Below, piece by piece: positions 44,828 through 54,600 of a DNA stretch of 64,000 nucleotides. The DNA lies in assembly GCF_000967495.1 (NCBI RefSeq), contig NZ_JXXU01000029.1, forward strand, positions 17,332 to 81,331, in the 5' to 3' direction. Position 1 is the stretch's first letter; each line of letters starts with the position of its first letter. A program made the translations under genes and the position numbers. The DNA comes from Vibrio neptunius (lineage in GTDB: Bacteria; Pseudomonadota; Gammaproteobacteria; Enterobacterales; Vibrionaceae). Below the pieces are notes generated by a model. The model worked only from the letters and a program-made list of their open reading frames with translations. It ran no database searches and was not told the origin of the DNA.

Positions 44828-45265
44828 TTATTGGAACGTGCCAACCATCGTCAGTTGCACGTCATCAAAGACATTTCGAGAAAGGTGGCGAGCAAAGGCT
44901 TTCATCCATACCGAGAGCAGCTCTTGTACCTCTGGGTGGGATAAATCCGTGCTCCCTGCATCGGGTTGATAGCACCAGCGATTAGCTAGGTGAAAGTACA
45001 GCTCAGGCTCAACGGTTGTACTGTTGTCGTCGGGGTAAGAGAAGCTCGCAAAGAAGACTACCAGCCAAGGGCTAGTATCTGACTCACGTTTAAACTGTAC
45101 CTCGATCGGATGCAAACCTTGTCGATGTCGGTAGTAACTCATCTGACGGCAGTTCAACACGAGCCGCTCAGCGTTCTCAGGGAGAGTGTATCGATTCAAA
45201 AGTGCTTCCAGTGACGTATGTAAAGCGTCATCAATAGAAAGCTCACCGTAGTGTTGCTCAATCAT
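44828..45265 (-). CDS. DUF2787 family protein, copy 2
   Basis: 145 residues from ATG 45265: [52 protein letters not shown]. Related to the neighbouring copy but diverged. Its start overlaps the radC stop (ATGA), so it is translated with radC. Duplicate DUF2787 genes after radC form an operon of the island. Confidence 0.72.
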   Translation of the reverse strand: MIEQHYGELSIDDALHTSLEALLNRYTLPENAERLVLNCRQMSYYRHRQGLHPIEVQFKRESDTSPWLVVFFASFSYPDDNSTTVEPELYFHLANRWCYQPDAGSTDLSHPEVQELLSVWMKAFARHLSRNVFDDVQLTMVGTFQ

Positions 45266-45735
45266 AACCACCCCCTTTCGGCAAACGAGGTGCAGCTATC
45301 GCCTGTCACGATATGGTCCAATACGCGAACTTCTACCAGCGCGAGCGCGTCTTTGAGTCTTTCGGTTATGCGTCTATCGGCTTGAGACGGTGTTGAGTCA
45401 CCGGATGGATGGTTATGGGCAAATATCACCGCTGCGGCATTCACTTCTAATACCGCTTTCACCACTTCACGTGGATAGACGCTGGCCGCATCTACGGTGC
45501 CATGAAACAGCTCTTTAAATTCAATCAGTCGGTTTTGGTTATCCAGCAGCAATAAGGCAAACACTTCACGCTCATAGTTGCCTAGCTTACAGCGAACGTA
45601 CTCTTTAGTGGCTTCAGGTTTAGTTAGGGCATCACCGCGCACATAGCGGTTAGCTAGTATCTCAGCGGCGTGCTCTAGGATTTCATTTTCTTGATAGCGT
45701 TGCTGCTTTTGGTAATCGGAAGTTATGGGATTCAT
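45262..45735 (-). CDS. RadC-like JAMM-domain protein
   Basis: 157 residues. JAMM motif in [24 protein letters not shown] (metal-binding His-x-His ... Asp), after an N-terminal lead ([24 protein letters not shown]). Shorter than chromosomal RadC because the helix-hairpin-helix N-domain is absent, as for YfjY/YkfG-type island proteins. Role unproven; a metallo-isopeptidase-like or DNA-processing role is suggested by fold. AGGAG precedes ATG 45735. Confidence 0.88.
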   Translation of the reverse strand: MNPITSDYQKQQRYQENEILEHAAEILANRYVRGDALTKPEATKEYVRCKLGNYEREVFALLLLDNQNRLIEFKELFHGTVDAASVYPREVVKAVLEVNAAAVIFAHNHPSGDSTPSQADRRITERLKDALALVEVRVLDHIVTGDSCTSFAERGWL

Positions 45736-45987
45736 TTCTGGCTCCTGTCGGAATCAATGATGGGATTTCACATTGATGACATATGCCTGAAAATTTTTGG
45801 ATTGAGGGGATTATGCATGAACAGGCTCACATAAGTAATTAACTCGCTGAGGTTCCTTATTAGCCGAAGTTTGCTCATAGTGTGATATGGCATAATAAAA
45901 TTGGTTAGGATATGTGATTTTATTTGTTTTATAATCGGTCCAACTTGATACACGTACTCTGAATAGGTTTTGGATGTTGAAGGTTTC

Positions 45988-46908
45988 ATGACGAAGATAA
46001 AAAACGAAGTAATGAGCGATAAGGCCCAGCAACTTTTAGAAAAGTTACCACAGGCAAGCCGTGATCGTATTGCCCATATCGACTTCACCTTATTGTTCAA
46101 GGGAGAAGCTGTGCGTGCTGATTTGGTAGAGCGTTTTGGCATAGCTCCAACACAAGCGACGAAAGACTTCACCCTTTACCGAGAGCTTGCTCCAGGCAAT
46201 ATTGAATATGACCAAAAGCTAAAGTTGCACAAGCGTGGTGGAGCATTTGAATCTTTGTTCGACTATGACGTTGTGAGAACACTGGCGACGATTAGCCAAG
46301 GCTACGGAGATGGCTTTACTGGAAAGGTAAAACCACCTCTTGCGTGTGAAGCGCCTTATCACCTTAACAAGCCGAGTCTATCGATAGTGGCGAAGGTCAC
46401 CGAGGCCATTCACAAAGGCAAAGCCTTGGGCATTACCTATGTGTCGTTATCGAGTGGTGAAACCACGCGTGAAATTGTGCCGCATACTCTGGTGGACAAT
46501 GGCCTACGTTGGCATGTTCGTGGTTTTGACCGCAAGCATGGTGAGTTCCGTGACTTTGTACTGACCCGAATTAAAGCAGCGGTTGTGCTTGAAGGTTCAA
46601 CGTTGTCTGAGGCTGAGCTCGAAACACAGGATCGGCAATGGAACCGCTTTGTAGAACTGGAGTTAGTACCCCACCCACGCATTGAACACAGCGAAGCGAT
46701 AGAGCTGGACTATGGCATGACGGGGGGCGTGATGAGGGTTGAGATTAGAGCTGCAACTGCTGGCTATTTGCTCAGGCTTTGGAACGTGGATTGTTCCAAA
46801 GAGGCTCAGCTAAAAACACCCGAATTTCATTTATGGTTAAAAAATTATCAAACTTTATACGGTGTCGGTAACCTTGCGGTTGCGCCAGGGCATATTCAAC
46901 CAGCTTAA
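45988..46908 (+). CDS. BrxR/CapW-like WYL regulator of defence genes
   Basis: About 306 residues. N-terminal winged helix (RIAHIDFTLLFKGEAVRADLVERFGIAPTQATKDFTLYREL), a WYL core with ITYVSLSSGETTREIVPHTLVDNGLRWHVRGFD and RDFVLTRI, and a C-terminal WCX-like tail. This architecture is that of BrxR/CapW, homodimeric repressors found beside BREX, CBASS and other defence loci. It lies just upstream of the mod-res genes on the same strand. ATG 45988 is preferred (AAGG six bases before) over 45970. Confidence 0.85.
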   Translation: MTKIKNEVMSDKAQQLLEKLPQASRDRIAHIDFTLLFKGEAVRADLVERFGIAPTQATKDFTLYRELAPGNIEYDQKLKLHKRGGAFESLFDYDVVRTLATISQGYGDGFTGKVKPPLACEAPYHLNKPSLSIVAKVTEAIHKGKALGITYVSLSSGETTREIVPHTLVDNGLRWHVRGFDRKHGEFRDFVLTRIKAAVVLEGSTLSEAELETQDRQWNRFVELELVPHPRIEHSEAIELDYGMTGGVMRVEIRAATAGYLLRLWNVDCSKEAQLKTPEFHLWLKNYQTLYGVGNLAVAPGHIQPA

Positions 46909-47011
46909 AAGTGACAGAATTAAATTAGTATGTCTTAGACGAATGTGTTTACCGATTTAAAACGAGATTATTAATAATGTTTATCAATAACAATAACAGG
47001 GAGGCCTAAAC

Positions 47012-48790
47012 ATGCCGACACTTAATTGGATTGGCAAAGCAGCCGTCGAAAAGCATCATAAAGAAGTGCCTTTTCGTCTGTTAGAGCCTGTATCTGAATT
47101 ATCCTGCGGAGATCCTGATAGTGGTAATCTTATTGTGCAAGGAGATAATTTACACGCCCTCAAAGCTTTGCTGCCTCGTTACGCGGGCCAAGTAAAGTGT
47201 ATCTATATCGACCCACCATACAATACAGGAAATGAAGGTTGGGTATACAACGATAATGTTAATAGCCCGGAAATCAGAAAATGGCTGGGTGAAGTGGTTG
47301 GTAAAGAAGGTGAAACGCTCGACCGTCATGATCGTTGGCTGTGTATGATGTATCCGCGTTTGGTTTTGTTGAAGCAATTTTTAGCAGATGATGGTGTATT
47401 GTTAGTTAGTTTGGATGATAACGAGTCTGCAAATGCAAAACTAATACTAAATGAAATATTTGGTGAAGGTAATTTCATAGCTCAATTGGTTTGGGAAAAA
47501 GGTAGGAAAAATGATGCAAAGTTTTTTTCTGTTGGTCATGAATACATATTTGTCTATGCCAAATCGAAGAAGTACTTGAAAGATAAAAATGTAATTTGGA
47601 GAAAAGAAAAAGAAGGCGCATCAGAAATATATGACGAATATATAAGACTGAAAGGGCTCTTTGGTGATGACTTTGGTTTGATAGAGGAAAATCTAAAACT
47701 ATTTTATAAAGGGCTAGACAAAAATCACCCGTCAAAAAAACACTCTCGTTATAACAAGGCAGATGCTAATGGAGTTTGGAGGGATGATAATATGTCATGG
47801 CCTGGCGGGAATGGTCCAAAATATGATGTCATTCACCCTGTAACCAAAAAGCCATGCGCTGTACCTGAAGGTGGTTGGAGATATTCAAAAAAAGAAAAAA
47901 TGGATTTAATGATAGCTGAAGGAAAAGTTGTATTTAGAGAGGATCATACACAACCTCCAATAAGGAAAACATATTTAGTAAGAGACAAGCGGCTGCAAGA
48001 AAATAACGATGAAGATATTGGTAGAGAAGTTATGGGTTCGTATTTCTATCGTAGTGGTCTTCAAGCGGTCAATGAATTAATGAATATCTTTGGAGAAAAA
48101 CCTTTTCCAAACCCTAAAGATAAAGATGTCATCTCATCATTAATAAAATATGTAACAGGTTATGATAAAAATTGTTTGATTTTAGACTCTTTCGCTGGCT
48201 CAGGCACAACGGCACATGCTGTTCTTAAATTAAATCATCAAGATAATGGAAATAGAAATTTCATAACTATAGAAATGGATGATTCGGTTGCTAATCACGT
48301 TACAATTAAAAGAATTAAAAGTGTAGTTGAAGGTTATTACAACAAGAGTGGTGAGTATGTTAGTGGACTTGGTGGAGGCTTTCAATTTTTAACCCTCTCG
48401 CAAGAGCCGTTATTCAATAGCGATGGCCCTATCCGTTCCGATGTTAATTTTGAACAACTAGCTGAATTTGTCTGGTTTATGGAGACAGGGACAGGGTTAA
48501 GTTCATCCAATATGAACATCAAAGAAAAGCATACTACGCCTTACTTAGGTAAATACAAAGATAAAGCCATTTTTCTTCTCTATAACGGAATTCTAAAAGA
48601 TAAAACGGATATCGGTGGCAATGTCCTGAATAATCGCAGCCTTGAAGAATTAGAAGCAGCATTACCAAAATTTTCCGGACCTAAAGTGGTCTATGGAGCC
48701 CGTTCACGCTTCGATAAAACAAAACTTGCCAAGCTAGGCATTACTTTCCATCAGCTTCCTTATGAATTGGCGGTGAAAACATGGTTCTGA
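47012..48790 (+). CDS. mod: Type III restriction-modification DNA methyltransferase (Mod)
   Basis: 592 residues. Catalytic motif IYIDPPYNTGN near residue 68 and SAM motif LDSFAGSGTTAHAVL near residue 393, in the beta-class order of type III Mod. The target-recognition region is between, about 160-380, and is strikingly AT-rich and Lys-rich, probably a recombined or recently acquired part. The protein methylates adenine and gives the specificity of the system. GGGAGG precedes the ATG; it overlaps res by 10 bp. Confidence 0.92.
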   Translation: MPTLNWIGKAAVEKHHKEVPFRLLEPVSELSCGDPDSGNLIVQGDNLHALKALLPRYAGQVKCIYIDPPYNTGNEGWVYNDNVNSPEIRKWLGEVVGKEGETLDRHDRWLCMMYPRLVLLKQFLADDGVLLVSLDDNESANAKLILNEIFGEGNFIAQLVWEKGRKNDAKFFSVGHEYIFVYAKSKKYLKDKNVIWRKEKEGASEIYDEYIRLKGLFGDDFGLIEENLKLFYKGLDKNHPSKKHSRYNKADANGVWRDDNMSWPGGNGPKYDVIHPVTKKPCAVPEGGWRYSKKEKMDLMIAEGKVVFREDHTQPPIRKTYLVRDKRLQENNDEDIGREVMGSYFYRSGLQAVNELMNIFGEKPFPNPKDKDVISSLIKYVTGYDKNCLILDSFAGSGTTAHAVLKLNHQDNGNRNFITIEMDDSVANHVTIKRIKSVVEGYYNKSGEYVSGLGGGFQFLTLSQEPLFNSDGPIRSDVNFEQLAEFVWFMETGTGLSSSNMNIKEKHTTPYLGKYKDKAIFLLYNGILKDKTDIGGNVLNNRSLEELEAALPKFSGPKVVYGARSRFDKTKLAKLGITFHQLPYELAVKTWF

Positions 48791-51435
48791 ATAATAAATT
48801 ACTAAAAAACTATCAAGAGAATCTGCTAGATGTATATTCAAGTTACTTATCCCGCTGCCGGGAATTAAAAGATTCTGCCGCAGCTTTTGCAGAATCGACC
48901 AAAAAGTCAGCCTTGGGTATTGCCCAGCCCTATTATCCTCTACCTGAGCTGGATCATGTCCCTTATGTCTGTCTACGAGTGCCAACGGGAGGGGGAAAAA
49001 CCCGTATAGCTGGTCAATCAATAAAATGTGTGAATGAAGCATTTTTGGCTACTGAGCATTCATTAGTGCTTTGGCTAGTACCCTCAGACCCTATTCGAGA
49101 GCAAACTTTATACGCACTTAAAACGCAAGGTGAATTACTTTACCAAGATATGCGCGATCTTTTTGGTGCCGTTAATGTTTTGGATATCAATGAAGCTTTG
49201 TATATGCAGCCTGCAACACTAAATACTGGCAATACAATTATTGTTGCCACTATGCAGAGTTTTAAGCGAGATACCGCAGATGGATTAAGAGTGTACCGTC
49301 AAAATGGTGCTTTGATGTCACACTTTGAAGATGTAAGCACCGAGCAAAAAGGCGATCACTCATTAGTTGATGTTATTCGTTTAAGACGCCCCTATGTAAT
49401 TGTTGATGAAGCCCACAATCAGGGGACGCAGCTAGCGGTTGACACGTTAAAACGTTTTAACCCGAGCTGTATTCTAGAGCTTACGGCAACGCCAGACAGA
49501 GCTTGCCAACCGTCGAATGTTTTACGTAGTGTATCGGCTGCAACTTTACAAGCCGAGGATATGCTCAAGCTGCCATTAGAACTGGCGATACATCCCGAAT
49601 GGCGGGTTTCGCTTACTGAGGCGATAGCCCGATTACGCCAATTGGAAAAAGAGGCTGAGCAAGAAAAGCAACTGACAGGGGAAATGATTCAGCCTGTCGT
49701 TATGTTGATTCAAGCTGAAAGAATTGCGAAAGAGAAAGAGACCTTTACACCTGAGAAAGTAAAACAGCATCTCATTGACGATTTCAATATCCAGCCAGAA
49801 ACCATCTCGATTGCAACGGGGGCGGTTGATGAGTTAAGTGGTAAAAAATTAGGTGATCCTGATTATCCGCAATTTATTATTACTGTAGACAAGCTACGAG
49901 AGGGTTGGGATTGCCCAAATGCTTACATTTTGTTTTCGTTCCGTAACACAACATCTGCGACCGCGGTTGAACAAGTTCTTGGGCGTGTATTGCGTATGCC
50001 CCATGTTACGCGTAAGCAGTGCGAAGCGCTTAATCGCAGCTATGCATACGTAGTTTCGAATGAGCTTGCTTCAACAGTACAAAATTTAAAAGATGGCTTG
50101 GTTCAAAGTGGTTTTGAGCGGCTGGAAGCGAAAGATTTAATTGTTACTCCTGATAATGATAAACCACAGCAAGATTTGTTTGCACCAACAACTGACCTAA
50201 CTATTCCATTGCCAGAATATGATGATGTGATGTCGCTTCCAGATGAAGAAGCCGTAGCCTCATTGCCAAAAGCTATTCGAGAAAGAATAGAAATCTCTCC
50301 TGAAACTGGTACTTTGACAGTTAGAAATGGTGCAACAAATAAACAACTTCAACAAATTTCAGAGACTTTCAAGCAGCCTGAAGTGGCTAAGGCTGTAAAA
50401 GAAAAGCTTGATACTGCACTAGCTATTCAAGCCGCCCCGCCTGCCCGAGAATTAACACCTGCGGAAAAAGGTGTGTCATTTAATATTCCATTGCTTGGCT
50501 ACAAACAGAGAAGTTTTTTTGACGTTTTTGATGAGACCCCCTTACTAGATGCTGAATGGGAAATCTCAGATTTTGATTACAAACTTAAAGATTCTGAGTT
50601 TTCACCAGATGTGGAAACCATGCGCCGCGCTTCGTTAAGTATTTCCCAATTAGAAAAAGTTGAATGTGATGTTTATGACCGACTAGATAGCCAACTCGCA
50701 TTGTTTGGGAAAGAACAAGGGTGGCATGTTACAGATCTCATCTATTGGTTAGATAGAAATTTATATTTCCCTTATTCCGAGCGAGATATCAAAGTGGCGT
50801 GGTTAAATGCGGCACTAAGCTACTTGATCGATGACAAAGGGTTTTCACTTGATGAACTTGCTTATCGTAAGTTCCGTTTACGCGGTACGCTACAAAGAAA
50901 AATGGCCGCAGGGCTGGTTGAGGCTAAGCAACGGGTGTTCGATGATTTATTTTCTGATGAAAATAAATTTGAAGTTCGTGATGAACACTCGATCACTTTT
51001 GAGCAAGGAAGATATGGCTACGACAGTATTTATACCGGTCTTATTCACTTGAAAAAACATTTTTTCCCCGTCATTGGCAACTTGAAAAGTACTGGTGAAG
51101 AATTCGAGTGTGCGGAGTTTATCGCTCATCAAATGGAAGGTGTTGAGTGGTGGGTTCGTAATGTTGAGAAAAAGCCAACATCATTTTGGTTACAAACAGC
51201 TTCAGATAAGTTCTATCCTGATTTTGTCGTAAAACTTACCAGCGGCATAGTGCTTGCTATTGAGTATAAAGGTCAGCATTTATCTGCTGAGAAAGGTAAT
51301 AGGGATAGTATAGAGAAACAACGAATTGGTGAACTATGGGCAAAAAGAAGCAATGGAACATGCGGTTTTGTGTGGGTAGAAAATAGAAATTGGCAGGTTT
51401 TAAATGAAGCATCTAAAAAGTTTGGTTGTAGTTGA
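48781..51435 (+). CDS. res: Type III restriction endonuclease subunit (Res)
   Basis: 884 residues. SF2 helicase motifs: Walker A VPTGGGKTRIA near 75, DEAH-type VDEAHNQG near 205, ELTATPDR, and motif V-VI region REGWDCPNAYILFSFR ... AVEQVLGRVLR near 380-400. C-terminal PD-(D/E)xK nuclease FYPDFVVKLTSGIVLAIEYKG. Cuts DNA when unmethylated sites are found by the Mod-Res complex. Coupled translation from mod (ATG overlaps mod stop region). Confidence 0.92.
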   Translation: MVLNNKLLKNYQENLLDVYSSYLSRCRELKDSAAAFAESTKKSALGIAQPYYPLPELDHVPYVCLRVPTGGGKTRIAGQSIKCVNEAFLATEHSLVLWLVPSDPIREQTLYALKTQGELLYQDMRDLFGAVNVLDINEALYMQPATLNTGNTIIVATMQSFKRDTADGLRVYRQNGALMSHFEDVSTEQKGDHSLVDVIRLRRPYVIVDEAHNQGTQLAVDTLKRFNPSCILELTATPDRACQPSNVLRSVSAATLQAEDMLKLPLELAIHPEWRVSLTEAIARLRQLEKEAEQEKQLTGEMIQPVVMLIQAERIAKEKETFTPEKVKQHLIDDFNIQPETISIATGAVDELSGKKLGDPDYPQFIITVDKLREGWDCPNAYILFSFRNTTSATAVEQVLGRVLRMPHVTRKQCEALNRSYAYVVSNELASTVQNLKDGLVQSGFERLEAKDLIVTPDNDKPQQDLFAPTTDLTIPLPEYDDVMSLPDEEAVASLPKAIRERIEISPETGTLTVRNGATNKQLQQISETFKQPEVAKAVKEKLDTALAIQAAPPARELTPAEKGVSFNIPLLGYKQRSFFDVFDETPLLDAEWEISDFDYKLKDSEFSPDVETMRRASLSISQLEKVECDVYDRLDSQLALFGKEQGWHVTDLIYWLDRNLYFPYSERDIKVAWLNAALSYLIDDKGFSLDELAYRKFRLRGTLQRKMAAGLVEAKQRVFDDLFSDENKFEVRDEHSITFEQGRYGYDSIYTGLIHLKKHFFPVIGNLKSTGEEFECAEFIAHQMEGVEWWVRNVEKKPTSFWLQTASDKFYPDFVVKLTSGIVLAIEYKGQHLSAEKGNRDSIEKQRIGELWAKRSNGTCGFVWVENRNWQVLNEASKKFGCS

Positions 51436-51446
51436 TTTAATAGTGA

Positions 51447-51557
51447 TTTAAGACACAGTGTGTGGAATCAGTCATTGATGATGTTCTTGGTGGTATGTCG
51501 TTCAGAATGCTGATGGAAGATAGTTGGTCACAAGAGATCGTGCCTGAGTTGAATTAA
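51447..51557 (+). pseudogene. Short coding-like remnant between res and helicase gene
   Basis: After the res stop, one frame (from 51447 to the stop at 51557) encodes a 36-residue segment that reads like protein (VESVIDDVLGGMSFRMLMED then SWSQEIVPELN). It has no ribosome site or start at its beginning and is probably a gene remnant. A 20-residue ORF starting at ATG 51495 exists within it. Low confidence. Confidence 0.3.
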
Positions 51558-51594
51558 TGGGTCATTTGTTGGTGTTGTGTTGTCTCCAACCTTG

Positions 51595-51618
51595 TCGCCC
51601 CTTCTAAAAAAGGGGCGA
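51595..51618 (+). terminator. Hairpin before helicase-nuclease gene
   Basis: Perfect 9-bp arms TCGCCCCTT / AAGGGGCGA with a 6-nt loop, 36 bp before the ddmD-like start. No T-run on the plus strand; it could terminate res or act on the downstream leader. Confidence 0.5.
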
Positions 51619-51653
51619 TACTCAAAAGGAATATCAAGTTAACGAGGATTTAG

Positions 51654-54600
51654 ATGAGTCAGCCAATACCGACCTCTTATAATCAAATCATTGCGCATAC
51701 GATAGAGCAGGCGCTTGCCCTATCGGTTAATGCAAAGAACGAAAATGCTATTGCTGGCTTTTGCCAGTTACAAGGTCCAACAGGCGGTGGCAAAAGTAGT
51801 TCTCTTTATCGTAGCCCAGACGGGAAAATTCCGGCGAGCCTTGAATTTATAAAATCCAAAGGGTTGCAGGCCATCTTAGTTACCCATCGCTGGAATATCC
51901 TGCATGACATTTATGAAAGTGCAACGAGTGCAAAAGACAGCTCAGGTAACCCACTGCTCGTTAGTATTCTTTATGCACAGGATGAAACTGTTGTTAGTGC
52001 GGTTTCTCAACGGGCACTGCCACATGAACAAGGTGTTCAAAAATCTGACTTGCCCGATCCTTATAAGGCCATTGAGGATATCCATGGTTTAGGCGCGTTT
52101 CGTTCTAATGCTGATAAAGAGGCTCTCGTTCGTGCTTGCCACAACGTTTCAGCCATTGCCCGTAATGTTGAGTACAAAAAGAAAAATCCTGATTCGATGG
52201 GCGTCTTACTCGAACGAGAAGAGCAGGAACTAAGAAAACTGTGTGGCTTTGTCGAGCGCACGCTACTTGGGTGTATGTCGTCCTTAGAGAAGGCTGCGAG
52301 GTATGCCAGTAAGCACTATGGCAAGACGCATGAGCTCACGGAGCAAGCAAAAGAAAAGCTTCGTTTATTCAGAGAAAATAAATGGGTGCGTCGAATTTTC
52401 CCCGCTATTGCCTGGCACGATGATAAGCAACATTTGCTGGTGTTAACGACGCAGAAGCTGTTTGCTTCATTTTACGACGGTAAACAGAAAGTCAGGATGT
52501 CGAGCGGACAACTGACCGGAAAGGTAGTATTTGTTGATGAGTTTGATTACCAAGCGGACATTCTACAAACATTACTTGCCCAGTCTCAAATGGTACAAGA
52601 GCCGCCTGAGTGTATTGGTCAATTACTTGAAGGGGGTAAGCGCCTATTGGCGCGAATGCAGTTTGTTACTGCTGAACCTATACCTGAGCTTTACAGTGAG
52701 CTTAAACAGCTTATTGCTGAGCTAGAGGAGGATTTGACCAGCAAAGGTGTCGATCTCAATCAGTCTAGGGCGCTGGTAATGCCTTTAAAGCAGTATGAAT
52801 CCGGTGTCCCGTTCGAAAAGAAATATCTGTTTCGCTCAGATCACTTAGTAACCAGTGAGCCTTTGCAGTTACAGCAAAAACCTCATGGCTTTGAAGTGAA
52901 AAGTCATGCTGAAAGCGATGAAGAAGCAATTGATGTCGGTGATTTTTTGCGTGTGATGGAGAAATATATCAGACGCTTCAGTTTGCTGTTGTCGCAGTTC
53001 GCAACCGATGAGTCCGAAGCCTATGAATATCTCGTTCGGCTAAACCGATTGCTGTTTGATCCTGCGAATGACTATCGACCATCCTACTACAGCACGGCGT
53101 TACCAAGCTTATCGCTGTTCTCCTTGCCTCGCACTCGCTTACCTGAGTTAGAAGCGCTCAGTAAATCAAACCGATTACCTAATACTCAGACGAATATGTT
53201 TGGCCTAACAACCTGGCTATTAACCACTGATGAAGCTGAAGCGGATATTGACCCGTTGAGGATCAAGATTAAACGTGCACTATTGCCGACAACACCTGAA
53301 GGGTTAATGGTTTCGTTATCGAGTCGAAACCTCGTTTTTGCACTATCCGCAACTTCTTATATCGAAAGGGGGATTGGTCATTTCGATATACGCTGGATTG
53401 AAAGTGCTTTGCGTTACGTGGCTCAGGCCCGCAATCCACAATGTACCGAGAGTTTTTTGGGCGATAGCTTTGAGCAGCGCCCCGAAGATTGGTTTAAGAA
53501 GCCGATTCCATATTTACAAACTGACGAGGATAAGCAGTTACAAATGGCGGTGATCCGCTCGTTGGTTAAAGACAAATCTGAAAAGCGTCGCTCGTCACTG
53601 AAAACCACGATTCACGACTTTGATGATGCTATCAATGCCCCAGTTTTTCAGGAGGTAAAACTGCATTTGAACGCTGCATTTTTTGAGGCTGAGCAGTCAG
53701 ATTACAAGTATGAATACCGGCAGTCTGTGTTGTTTAAATTACTGTACGTTCTGCATTTAGCAGCGAATGAGCCACAACATAAAGGACACCTAGCCTTTGT
53801 TAACTCAGTCAAATATCTCCGGAAGTGGTTGATATGTGATACCGCAGAAAACAGCAGAATGAGCGCTGATTGGCTTGAAATGGACCGATCAACCACTGGC
53901 GTATTGTCTTCTTTTGACGATGTGTTTATTCCTTTGACTGCCAACGGTAAGCCCATGATGATTTGCTTACTCAATGCAGAGGCACAAAAGCGAGAAGGAT
54001 TTGAGTACGCATATCAAGCGGCGTTCGACTCTGGCCGAACCGTGGTGGTAATGACACAAACCGCATCCGCTACAAATGGCATTAATTTGGATTACTCCTT
54101 GCCTAACTCTCAAGGGCAGATGGATCTGACGTCGCTGTTTATTATTGAAAGTAAGCACTTTTACTTTTCACCATGGGATAGCAATGACGCTGATGATGAA
54201 ATGTCTCATGCTGGCTTTCAGCTCAGAAACTTAGAAAAATTAGTCAGGCGTTCAGAGTTTTCACGTAAGCAGCAGCGGCAATTTATTATGCCGTTGATGA
54301 ATAACTCAGTCTCTAAAATCCAGGAGCTAAACAAGCTTTATAAAGGGACTAATGACTATGTTAAGAATCTTGCCGCTGACGTGCAGCAGCAAGTTGGACG
54401 TATTGAACGTGCTTGGACGTATGTGCCGCATGTAGCCATTCATTTAAGCGATGATGTAGCAGGCCATCTTCGCAACTACGGCCAACTAACTGTTTGTACT
54501 AACAACCGAAATTGGGTTTCAAACCTTAATAACCAGCTTATTGATGATCTTACTCATTCCGAAGATGCATTGGTTTCCAACTTTCTTGCTCTGTTGAAAA

